From assembly GCA_009733715.1 (NCBI GenBank), contig WMKJ01000034.1, forward strand, positions 45,977 to 109,976: a DNA stretch of 64,000 bases, written 5' to 3'. A program made the position numbers and the translations under genes. Positions within the stretch are counted from its first letter, which is position 1. Every line of letters starts with the position of its first letter. The notes below the pieces were generated by a model. The model searched no databases, was not told the origin of the DNA, and saw nothing but the letters and a program-made list of their open reading frames with translations. This stretch comes from Herpomyces periplanetae. Taxonomy: Eukaryota > Ascomycota > Laboulbeniomycetes > Herpomycetales > Herpomycetaceae. Below, piece after piece: positions 1-9,969 of the stretch.

Positions 1-966
1 AAATCCTTTTCATCGGTTTATTCAACCCTAAAGATTTCCATTATTTGGATTGGATAATTTAGCCCAAAACATGGCGAAATTTACAGGTCGTGATACTTTG
101 TAACATACGTGACCCTACTAACTGATGTCCACGTTCCGTGGGGTGCTTGAAATTAGCCGCCCCTTTGTTCGGTTTTGTTGATTTGATTGTGTTAACGTAG
201 GCTCGAATTTGGTTTTTTGACCTCATTCCTCCATTTATTCAGGTTTTCATTTTCGTTTAATCCCAATTGATCGATTGTTCATCATTGACCAATCCATCCT
301 ACCAACTTAGACTTAGATTGAACACTACGCTACCTCAAGTCAAGAGGAATACTCAAAGACAATTTTGTATATCCAAGCACTGTTAATATACGTATCGCAT
401 GGAAATGTTAAGTTAGACGGAGTGCAAGGCGACTATCCCTTGTCCCAGATTTGGGCCGGCTAAAGTGTAATATACCATAAGTATACCTTCGTTAATGCAT
501 TCGTAAGCCTGCGCGGTTAAATGTATGGATGCGGCGTATAAGTGTGAAAAATTCGATGTTGGAATGATTAATTTTGCCGCTTAGTGTATAACCGGGATAT
601 TGAATGGTCAGTAGGCTGGTTTAAGATTTATCGTCATTGGTATGTTTAAGTGTGATTCGATTATGTTCTGTTGGCATGGTATTCATGGGTCAATTATCTT
701 GTTTGACTAGGCCTAATTCCGTGACCACAGTCGTGAATTGCTTACTGCATCAAACTTTTAGCATCGGTCTAGTCTCTGATGTGAAGCGTCAATTCGTTAC
801 GATTCTTCTCTCATCCATTCCTACATCATCAACTATTGCCGCAGGCGTGCTTATGTTTGTGTGTTTGCGTGTGTGACTTGTTTCTAAATGTAGAATTGCC
901 TCAATTCTTCGTGTAGAATCCTTCCCTCCTTCGGGTTATCTAAAAATTTGGACTGAAAAATTTATC
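1..966. other. Intergenic, no gene seen
   Basis: AT-rich sequence without a convincing gene. The only open stretch (about 637-876, + strand) starts from a non-ATG codon and resembles nothing I know. The 3' part must hold the promoter of the secreted glycine-rich gene. The region beyond the left window edge is unknown. Confidence 0.5.
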
Positions 967-974
967 TATTTAAA
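967..974 (+). promoter_or_regulatory. TATA-like box of the glycine-rich gene
   Basis: TATTTAAA followed by a pyrimidine-rich stretch (about 980-1060). A TATA box followed by a CT-rich leader is common in highly expressed fungal genes. The start codon lies about 265 nt downstream, so the leader would be long or contain an unrecognised intron. Confidence 0.4.
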
Positions 975-1239
975 CGACCTTCTCCTCCCTCATTTTCCAT
1001 CTTCTCATCATCAACAATTCCATCGACTCATCTGAGCTTGTCTAAGGCTCTTCTCATCTCATCTGATCTATCAAAGAAATTTGAATTCGTCTGTTCAAGT
1101 CTTCTGCATTGGGATAGCATCTCTTGGGTGGATTTCCCTTTATTCTTTCCTATACTTTTCTTACCCTTTGGTTGGGATAATTCTCAATCATTCTTGTCAA
1201 TTACAATTCATATAAACCTTTAACAGTTTCAACTTCATC

Positions 1240-2115
1240 ATGCGATTCACATCTGCCAGTCGCAGCAGCGCTGCAAACCTCTGCCTTTTCCTTTCGACTG
1301 TGAGTGTTGTACTCACTCCAGTCCTAGGTTTCTCCAAGGTAGAAGGTAGCGTTGCAGCCGGTGAAAACTTTGCATCCGCCGGCAATTCTGTTGTCGCTGA
1401 TACTCGTACAAAGCGGGCTGTCTTTGGCCGTGGACGATTAGACTTCGCTCATCCTGAAGTTGCTTTCGCAAATTTCCCTGCAGCTTCAAGCTCGTTCGGT
1501 TCACCCTCCGGATTCGTTCACAAGCGATCTGAAGCCAGCGAAGTCGCCGATGCACCAGCTAGCGTTCAGGCCGATTCACCAGTGGATAACACTGTGAACC
1601 AACCATTTGAAGGAGCAAGCTCAGCTCCATTGGCCGCTGATACCTCAAGCCTTGAATCAGTTGCCAGTTCTGATCCTGAAGCCGACAAGTCTGTCGCATC
1701 GGCTTGCGGCTACGGTGGATGTTCCCCATGCTACTATGGTGATTGCTCCGGAGGGTTCGGAGGAGGTTCTGGCGGCGGCGGCGGCGGCGGTGGTGGTGGT
1801 GGCGGTGGTGGTGGTGGTGGTGGTGGTTACGGATATGGCGGATATGGCGGATCTGGTGGATCTGGTGGATCAGGCGGCTCAGGCGGCTCAGGAGGATATG
1901 GCGGATATGGTGGATATGGTGGATATGGTGGATATGGCGGATATGGCGGATACGGAGGATACGGAGGATCAGGCGGCTCTGGAGGATCAGGCGGTTCTGG
2001 AGGATCGGGTGGCTCAGGCGGCTCAGGTGGCTCAGGTGGTTCAGGTGGTTATGGCGGGGGTTATGGCGGGGGTTATGGAGGCTATTCCGACTGCTATACT
2101 TGCCGCAAGTTCTAA
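1240..2115 (+). CDS. Secreted glycine-rich repeat protein
   Basis: Single exon, 291 aa. The N-terminus is a signal peptide: basic start, then a hydrophobic core around residues 13-30. Two Lys-Arg dipeptides (about residues 58-59 and 95-96) are good Kex2-type processing sites. Residues about 97-155 are Ala/Ser/Asp-rich and probably disordered. From about residue 157 the protein is almost entirely Gly with Tyr and Ser: a Cys-containing patch (CGYGGC, CYYGDC), a poly-Gly run, then alternating GGS and GGY blocks, ending in a short Cys pair near the C-terminus. The composition suits a structural, adhesive or cell-wall protein. No enzyme domain is present and I do not recognise a family. The repeat is likely to vary in length between strains. 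Long open frames on the other strand and in other frames here are by-products of the GGN repeat. Confidence 0.8.
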   Translation: MRFTSASRSSAANLCLFLSTVSVVLTPVLGFSKVEGSVAAGENFASAGNSVVADTRTKRAVFGRGRLDFAHPEVAFANFPAASSSFGSPSGFVHKRSEASEVADAPASVQADSPVDNTVNQPFEGASSAPLAADTSSLESVASSDPEADKSVASACGYGGCSPCYYGDCSGGFGGGSGGGGGGGGGGGGGGGGGGGYGYGGYGGSGGSGGSGGSGGSGGYGGYGGYGGYGGYGGYGGYGGYGGSGGSGGSGGSGGSGGSGGSGGSGGSGGYGGGYGGGYGGYSDCYTCRKF

Positions 2116-2667
2116 GAAGTTCGCTCAAAGTCTTTTCCCGTTGGTCCCTATTTCTCCATATACATACATACATTACATACAGTTGTTTGGTCTTTAAGGA
2201 ATCCATTTTCACGTTTTAGGGGATGATTTAGATTGATTATGGATTTGACTGATCTGATGCATTCATACATGTTATTGTTTATACTGTTATGGTCCTGTTC
2301 TTTGATTTAGCACAAAGTATATAAGAATCTGAAATACGTATCCGTTGGATAATTTACTCTCCATTGCTTACGGTAGATACGTCAGCCAATTTGTTTGGTT
2401 GGCTATGCTTAAACAACTCCGCTCGGTAAATTTGATTTAGCTTAATGGTCATAATATTAATTTGCCAAAATCATGCGTCATTGGCGTGCTCAGTGTCAGC
2501 TCTGGCTTTCATTTCGATGATCATCAAAGTTAAGTATGTTATTTACAATGCGCTTGAGGAGTTGATTATAATTTTTGTTGGTGGACTGGTATAAGTGTAA
2601 CTACGCTGCCCCTTGAAAACTGTACAAAATTCTTCTGTTTACCAAAATTCCATCGTTTTTAATTATC
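2116..2667. other. Intergenic, no gene seen
   Basis: 3' flank of the glycine-rich gene and 5' flank of the next secreted gene, both on the + strand. AT-rich; no RNA gene or repeat recognised. Confidence 0.5.
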
Positions 2668-4465
2668 ATGTATTTAAGCTTGGAATTGGTATGCCTTGTG
2701 GCATGGATTCTAAATTCAATTGTATCCATCGCATCTCCACATCCCTTACAGTTCTTTAAATTATCCAGCTATTTCAGCCTTAGTGGTCGTGATGATACTT
2801 CCTCACTTACTACATTGTCAAACCTCCACGCAAGTACAAAAAACGTTGTGTATTACAAACGTGGAATAGTAGCCTCCAAGAACAGTCCAGATGCTGCGGG
2901 AAAAAATTATGGAGATGCTAGTGGTCAATCTACCTTTGATTATTTCCAGAATTATAATTATTCAGGTAATTCTTCCGGACATAACATGAAACCCCAAGCG
3001 GATTCATCTGCAAATTTTCCAAAAACGGGGAAAAATTATAGAAATTCCACGTCTTCCTCAGATTCTGATAAAAATACATCGATGGTCAAGAATCTTGCAT
3101 CAGCTAGTCATCCCAAATCACTACCTGTGAATGTTCCTGTCTCCAGTTATTCAACAATTCGCAGCAACCCTGGCATAAATTACGATACAGACTTTTCATC
3201 ATCATCATCATCAATATCACCACCATCATATACACATCAACAGCTAAATTCTTCCGGTACTTTTCATCAACATTCATTCTTAAATAAATCTAACTCTAGT
3301 TCAGCTAAGCCTCTAACCCGACAAAAAACCGTTTATAACAATTTGTCTTCCCACGGTAGAGGTTACCCTACGGCATCTCGAACGAAACCGTTGGTTAATG
3401 CTCCAAGACCGGTAACTAATATTCCAACGCCTGGCCCAAGTAAACATCGGAATCGTGATGAGGATATACGAAAATTTCATCAGTTACAAAGGGATTTTAA
3501 TGAAGAATTGAAAAAATATAGTTATTTATTTAATAAAGAATTATTTACTCCCTTGGTATCTGGTCCAACAACGTCTTCCCCATTTTACATGACCGTAGAC
3601 CTAGGGAACCACGCAGCTGAAAATTCATTATTTGAGGGGTTTAACGGAGCATGGGTATTTCCAGACTACACCAAAAAGCGTCTAATCGTTATCAACAAAT
3701 CACATCCTGCTTGGCCCAACTTTTCGTCTATGTTCTTCCACGTAAGATCCCCTTATCATTCTAATATGTTTTTGCTTTTTTCCACGCATTGAATAACTTA
3801 CAATTCGTCCAATTTCCTTAGGGTTATCAAAATCAAGAAGTCTTCTACCTTAAGGATTCCATCATGTACAATATCAATGGATATGAAAAGTTCAGAGGTA
3901 AGTTATCATGACATTTTCTTCTACGCTTATCTTCACACTCCTTGCTAAATATATCTATCTTAACCAACCTGTAGTATACGTTAGCCAAACAACGGGGGAA
4001 TTAATCGTTGAACAAAAACCATTTGGCTTGCTAAACCAAATCAAGGATGTTAAATCTTGCCATGATTATCATGAGATAATGAAAGCTGATCCAAAAAATC
4101 CTGCGACAAATAGGGCCCAAGAAAATTTACGAAAGCATACTCCAGGTTTTACTCTACAACCCTTGTTGCAAAATCCGTCCAATCAACGATATCTTTACTT
4201 AAACTGGAGAGGCGATAGTACTTTCGAACTATGCTATGATGTTGATATTTACACTGCGTATATTCGAATCATCCAGCCCACAACTCACAGTGGACGTCGC
4301 ACTCCCGTCCACAGGTGTGCTCCCATTAGAATTGTCAAGAATGATTTGGTCAAGCCAAGATTGAAAGGTAATCCTGGATATGGCGATCTTAAAACCGGGA
4401 GTCTAGTTCGACCACTAGGTTGTGACAACCACGACCCTGACTGTCATCAATTCATTTACTACTAA
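2668..4465 (+). CDS. Secreted orphan protein, three exons
   Basis: Exons 2668-3741, 3822-3897 and 3975-4465, joined by GTAAGA..TTAG and GTAAGT..GTAG introns of 80 and 77 nt; the frame closes across both and gives about 546 aa. The start is a hydrophobic signal peptide (about residues 1-22). Residues about 30-260 are Ser/Asn/Pro-rich low complexity, likely disordered and glycosylated. The C-terminal 280 residues look folded: a short charged helix, then an aromatic-rich part containing GFNGAWVFPDY, a YVSQTTGELIVEQ strand-like segment and NWRGDSTFELCYDVDIYT, with several Cys residues near the end. I do not recognise the domain. It is probably an extracellular protein; effector, wall protein or enzyme cannot be decided from the sequence. 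Confidence 0.7.
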
Positions 4466-4637
4466 TCCCTTCCAGATGGATCTCCGTTTTACTTCTCGGA
4501 TCCATTTCTGTTCCTGTCACATACTTACACCTTCAAATCACCAGTCTTGGTCTCTAGCCGCATATCCTCTCTTGTCGAACAGCAATACAGAAATATCATC
4601 CTCACCTCATCTCTAACGAATAAACATTTTATTTCAT

Positions 4638-4659
4638 CTAACCTAACCTAACCTAACCT
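4638..4659. repeat. Short telomere-like repeat (CTAAC)4
   Basis: Four and a half tandem copies of CTAAC (TTAGG on the other strand) directly after the 3' end of the secreted gene. Arthropods use TTAGG telomeres; most fungi use TTAGGG, so this may be a chance microsatellite or a small interstitial telomeric relic. Too short to decide. Confidence 0.55.
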
Positions 4660-7600
4660 TGACATAACTCTTACCTACATCCCGCAGCCCACGTACTAGC
4701 GCCCCGCCATTAGTCCGACACAATTTCAACAATTCCACTGCCTGTAGAATTCTACCAGCCCACGCACACTGCGTCCCAACATAATCCTTCGCGATGCTCA
4801 CCTATGATTACTTGTAAAGCCAGCTTTATTCATAACCTGAACTTTGACCATAGGATCCAACAGCACCCATGAAAGTACGTCCCACCAATTTCTACGTGCC
4901 ATACTCTATTAATTCTGCCTCCAACCATTGCGTGCACGCGGTGACTTTACGAACCGCGAAAATTTGCAGACAACCCATTTTGCACCTGTTACGTAGGGAA
5001 ATTCAATTACAAACTGCCGATCCAAAACTTATTAACCTGTATTAACGTTCTATGCGAATAACTTTTGCCAGCTGAAGGGCAAATTTCCAGTCCTTAAAAT
5101 TATTGACGAAGCCAATCATCCCCACACGCCTACACCAGTCACGTACACGACCTGCAATACAGTTCAGGAATATGGAAATAATCCTTACAATACTGGCCAG
5201 TCAAACAGCTCACTCCAGTTGGAGACATCCAGATATCACGCTCAAATGCAAAGTGAAACCTGAACCTCAACAACCTTGGAACCGTCAAAGTCAACGTCGC
5301 AGAGAACTGCACCCCGCATTCACCCGGCAATGAAACTCTATATTTCGTTATTAACCTTACCTCGTAGGAATCCATAGCCAACCGCTAAAGTGCTATCGCC
5401 GCACTTATGATCTCAAAACACAACGTGAATAGGGCAATTGAAAGTACATCTGAATGTCAAGTTACAGTGTACTTGCTCGCACCGCGAAGTTAATATAAAC
5501 CCACCTACAAAAAATCCCGCGTTACGACCACCAGCCAACAAAATTCATGACACACTCTTAAAAATTCCAGACTTGAACCGATCACGAAGGCAGGCAGATA
5601 CTCTAGTCCAGACATACAAACACCCGATTCATCCCCACGAGGAATTCATGCGCCTGGCGTAGACCTAATGTATGCATAAACGCGAACCCGAAACAATAAC
5701 GAATGCATTACGAACCAGGCCATACTACAAAACTGTCAGGGCATCCACATCATTCAGCAATCAGCGATTGACCCGAAATCAAGGAACTATACTGCCTCGC
5801 AGATGTAAACCGTCAAATTTGCCGACCCGCCAGCTCACAGCTGGTTCAAGGAACAGAACGCCCAGGGGACTCAAAAATATTCTGGAACAACCGAAACCCC
5901 CGTTCGCCATCAACGGAGAATTAACTCCCCGTATGCATATTCGGGCCAACCAAGCTCCCTGAAACATCCCTAGATTTCAACGGTAACGAAAATCAACTAT
6001 TTATGACAATCCTCAAGAACCCCAACAAAAGCGATACATAAGCCGCCAGTAACCAGAACAATATGAATGAGATCATCCGTCGAAAGCATCTGATTTAAAC
6101 ACCCTCAAATGATTCAGGCCACTGTGCGGCGCACGATAAGTCCAGGCAAGAAGATTGTGGATAGAAACCAGGAGCGCACAACTCAAAAAACTTACTATTA
6201 TATGCCGTTAACTCATGTCTTACGGCAATCGGCCGTAGCGCACTATCCCGCACTCCGCGCAACGCATTACCATCAGCTGACAACGGCCACAATATTAAAT
6301 TAACCCATCTGCCACCCTCATGAAGACAATCTACGTGCCTCCACCAAAGAAAGACGCAGAGTTCAACCATTGCAACTCCATTTCACCTCCTATTAATCAC
6401 GGTCTACGGGCAGACCGCAATGACTTTTGACGAAAACCTCTCCTAGGCAAAATAAACGGCCAACGATCCCCCACCCTCCTTGGCCATCATTCGAGGCCTA
6501 CGCGTTATTACCAAATCATCCACGCCCTGCAGAGAAATTATATTTGAAATTAACTGAATACTCCTCTGAAGCACCAGCGGCTAGAAAGCCGGCCAGGCCA
6601 TCCGGAACCCTCCAGCTTACTGGACAGGACTACTGTGCACAATTCGACGGATACCGAGATGCTGACTAGCGCCAACCACTACTCTGGTTTCTGACAATGA
6701 CACTCGAAGACACGGCGTCAACATATCCCAGGAGCAAAATCCAACCGCAGCAGTGCTTATTGTGTCGACATCAGTCAATATCCAGGCCATCCGAAAGAAA
6801 TTCAAGCGCCTCGAAGATGATTTCCAAACCAAACTGAATCCTTTGGCAGCAGCCCCCACCTAGGAAACGCAGTGAGAGAATTAAATACTGGAGCATGGGG
6901 ACGGTTTGGCTCATCCTCGGCCCTAAGGGAAAGTACTAACTCCTCCCTTGGATGGTGGGACACCAGCCCACACAGCACACTACCACAACCGTCCACCAAA
7001 ATCCACCTGCGTGATTCCATCCGCAGTAAGGTTTGAAATAAACTACACCCACCGCGGTCAATCAAAACGTAACTCCCTAAAAACGACCTCAAGTGTCCAT
7101 AGAAAGGGCTCCAGCACAACTTGACGAATTCATTGGCAAGCGACCAGACAACGTTAAACCTCCAAATACCGCCGGCCATGCACTTACGCACACAAACCAT
7201 CCCATCAACTTCTATACAACGAAACCGGAGCTGACAATGTAAAGTCAAATTGTCAATGACAGTACGACAAATATCATAACTGATTACCGTGTAGAAAATC
7301 TAGGAAGGACCCACGACTTCTATTGAATATCAACCATTTCCAAGCACGAAATGCCAAATCTGCACTATGCTCAGTGGACACGCCAGACATCCTCCAGAAT
7401 TAGCGCATAAGTGCCCGATGTAACCAGCTCCAACAGACTCATTGAAGCGGGCAATCCAACTTTCTCAGCTGGAACCAACTGCAACCAAAACAGCATCGAG
7501 TAAATAATCGCGATTGTCAAACGGTACCCAAATGGGTACCAACTCGTGAAAAGAATTGAACGACCTCTGCCGCAATGAATGAGCTAACGGGGTCACTATC

Positions 7601-7912
7601 GGGGGCAGTTGGAAATAAAATAAGGCGGACACTAAATTCAGCGTTCCGGATCGGGAGCGACGACGAAAAAGTGGCAGCACAGGCAGATTATTGTCCATGA
7701 CACCGGGGAAGCCCGGCACCACAGTACCAAGTTCCGTGAGAATTTCAGCTGGTATATACTATGAAGAACTCACGACACTCCTTTCACAGATAAGAACACC
7801 CGATATTAATTCGCGCCCGCGCATCTCCAGGCTAGAACTCTTAACTGCGGACCCCCAAAAGCGCAACAAGGCATTTATATATTTGGGCATGGTAGGGGCG
7901 AGTGCCACTTAA
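4660..7912. other. Gene-free block, possibly decayed mobile element
   Basis: No intact gene. This block is less AT-rich than the flanks, and its + strand is rich in A and C. Short open stretches on the + strand (about 5438-5662, 5672-5962, 6427-6669, 7691-7912) and a 148-codon stretch on the - strand (6802-7248) are broken by stops and match no family I know. The Pro/Thr/Ser/Arg-rich translations look like the residue of a long coding sequence, for example a retroelement gag-like region, but I see no reverse transcriptase, integrase, zinc knuckle, LTR or poly-A tail. The relic reading is an inference. Confidence 0.35.
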
Positions 7913-9325
7913 TCTAACGTTTGCAAATTCAGTAGTTACACATAGGATTCATGTTGAGAAACGCACTCAACACTGACTCGAGATGAGCAAATTTCCATTC
8001 ACAATTCAATACAATGGTGAACAGAATTATGACTCACACACACATTAAAAGTTATACTATGAACATTACATGAGCTCAAGTAAGTTCAGAAGAGCGAGTT
8101 CTTAGCTGGTAGACTTGTACAGCTTATATTTCCACAAATTGAGGTATTAACACCTGTATAATGACATATGGAAGGGTAGAGTCGGGACAATTATAGATCG
8201 AAAACACTTTTGATTAAGCATCTCGTAGAGCTATTGAACAGGGCACATGAAAGTGGAGGCATAATAAAAACAACTGTCAAAATAAAGAAGAGCAAAATCG
8301 TCGTGGAGTGTGTTAAACATCGGTGATAGGATAAACAAATATACGATTGTGAGGCTTGCAAGTTGTAATTTAAACATCGTTAGCAAAACATTAAAAATAT
8401 TATTCATTAAGCGAAATTGGCACAGCACGTAAGTACCGATTTTGCATTGGATTTCTCTATTGAACAGGAAAAAATACCACAACTCCTTAATTTGTCATTT
8501 GCATCGGGCAAATTATATTGAATGCTAATAATCAATATTATGTTTAGTGTTATGACCAATCGGAAAAGGTCTAGTGAAATTAAGTGAGAATAATTGGTTG
8601 ATTGACCAATTAAAAGAGTGGTATTATCGACGGTAAGATTTGAATTGCAACAGTACAAGATTTTCCAAAAATACGTTAAAATCGTAACGTTAATTGGACG
8701 TTTTGAGGCTGGGCATGTAGAAGATACATAATGTCGTATTAAAATATTAGCAAAGGCTGTGCTCATCACAGAGCTTAGTTAAAACAGACGAATTACATTG
8801 CTATTTCAGTTTGTCACGACGCTTGATTAAATCACACACTAGCATGTGATGAATATGCTTGCGATGTTTTGGACTAATGGCTGCAAAGAATTTAATAAAG
8901 ACGGTAATATTGAATGTATAATCCTAGTGATAATAATGGTTTGGTGCATGACCCGCTAATAGAAAATATGAAGCTGAAGAGATAATAGAGATTATCGGAG
9001 AAGATTCTGGTAATTACAACCGAACTCGGGGCTATTGATTGTACACTCCTGGTTGAGCTAGCTCCTTAGGGAAAGGGAAAAGATAATCAAATATATTATT
9101 TTACGTTAATATTAACATGAGTATTGGAGTAACCAACCAATCAAATCAGTGTATATTTCAATAATATTTATTGCATTCTTTTATTGGCCCATTTTTAAAT
9201 AAATTTTGTCCCAATTGGGAAGTTGGAAGCTTGGATATGGCTAATTTACCCGACATATTCACCGGCCTCTAAATATTAGATCGGCTAAATATTCTTCCGA
9301 ACAACAGAAACTCAGCTTCCGCTCG
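7913..9325. other. AT-rich intergenic, no gene seen
   Basis: Composition drops back to strongly AT-rich. Open stretches here (for example 8407-8769 on the - strand) have no recognisable domains and look fortuitous. The last part must contain upstream control elements of the U1 snRNA gene. Confidence 0.5.
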
Positions 9326-9334
9326 TCTATAAAT
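9326..9334 (+). promoter_or_regulatory. TATA box of the U1 snRNA gene
   Basis: TCTATAAAT about 38 nt upstream of the deduced U1 5' end, followed by a C/T-rich stretch. The spacing suits a polymerase II snRNA promoter. Confidence 0.6.
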
Positions 9335-9366
9335 TGAGCTTTCCTCCCCATCCTTTTTCCAACTTC

Positions 9367-9545
9367 ATACTTACCTTGTCGCGGTACTGCGATGATCAAG
9401 TAGATCGCGACCCGCCAGGTCACCCTGCATTGCACATCGTGGAGGTAACCTGGTGTGAGTCTCCTTCGGGGGCCTCAGCGGCGTAATTTTTGGTGGCATC
9501 CGCTGTTTCTTTTCCTTTCAATGTTTGCCGCTCGCATGCGAGGGC
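9367..9545 (+). ncRNA. U1: U1 spliceosomal snRNA
   Basis: The 5' end reads ATACTTACCT, the conserved U1 sequence that pairs with 5' splice sites. It is followed by a stem GTCGCG/CGCGAC enclosing GATGATCAAG, which resembles the U1-70K-binding loop of stem-loop I. A second stem CCAGGT/ACCTGG encloses CATTGCACATC, close to the U1A-binding loop ATTGCACTCC of stem-loop II. A third small hairpin with a TTCG loop follows (about 9451-9475), then the Sm site TAATTTTTGG at 9484-9493. A palindromic hairpin CTCGCATGCGAG (9531-9542) could be stem-loop IV, so I place the 3' end just after it; this end is uncertain. The RNA defines splice sites in the U1 snRNP. Many introns in this window start GTAAGT, GTATGT or GTACGT, in keeping with the 5' end. 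Confidence 0.9.
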
Positions 9546-9660
9546 TTCGTGGATGGGAGCTGGTTATGGTCTGTGCCATCCAGTGTTGACGGCGGGTTGG
9601 GGCACCTGGTCTCGCCGGTTGCTGTTCTTGCGAGTTTGTGATAGCTCGCTGGCTGCATGT
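9546..9660 (+). other. Structured continuation after U1
   Basis: GC-rich sequence in an AT-rich neighbourhood with consecutive perfect stems: TGGATGG/CCATCCA (9550-9556 with 9576-9582), CGGCG/CGCCG (9590-9594 with 9613-9617) and GCGAG/CTCGC (9630-9634 with 9645-9649). It could be an extension of U1 itself, a 3'-processing signal, or a separate small RNA. No open frame here looks coding. Confidence 0.4.
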
Positions 9661-9969
9661 AGATGCTCGCTTCTGCGTCGGTGGTGGCCTTTGGCGTATG
9701 TCTGGGCCCTGTTAGATGAGTGATGTCGTGGCTGCCTCGCCTGGGAAGTGTGATTGGTGTGGGTGGTGACAGCCAGTCTGCTTTAGATGGTGTGGATTAT
9801 TGTAAGAGAGTTTACATTCGACCTTTCTAGTCCGTCGGGGACTTTGTAGCGTGTCGTGTCAATGGATGTTGACTACGTATCGTAATTTTAGCTTTGTTGT
9901 ACATTTTGATTTTGTCTAGACGCTTGCAGAGGGTGACGCGTATTTTGATTAAGGGGATCATTCTTCACC
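9661..9969. other. Intergenic, upstream of PRO2
   Basis: G/T-rich on the + strand up to about 9790, then AT-rich leader of the PRO2 gene. Nothing further recognised. Confidence 0.4.

Noticed and set aside
1559-2219. Long open frames on the - strand (His/Leu/Arg repeats) and in other + frames over the glycine-rich gene
   Set aside because: They are the mirror of the GGN repeat; translations are simple two-residue repeats, and only the 1240 frame has a signal peptide and sensible ends.
6802-7248. 148-codon - strand open frame in the gene-free block
   Set aside because: No similarity to reverse transcriptase, transposase or other families and no supporting neighbours.
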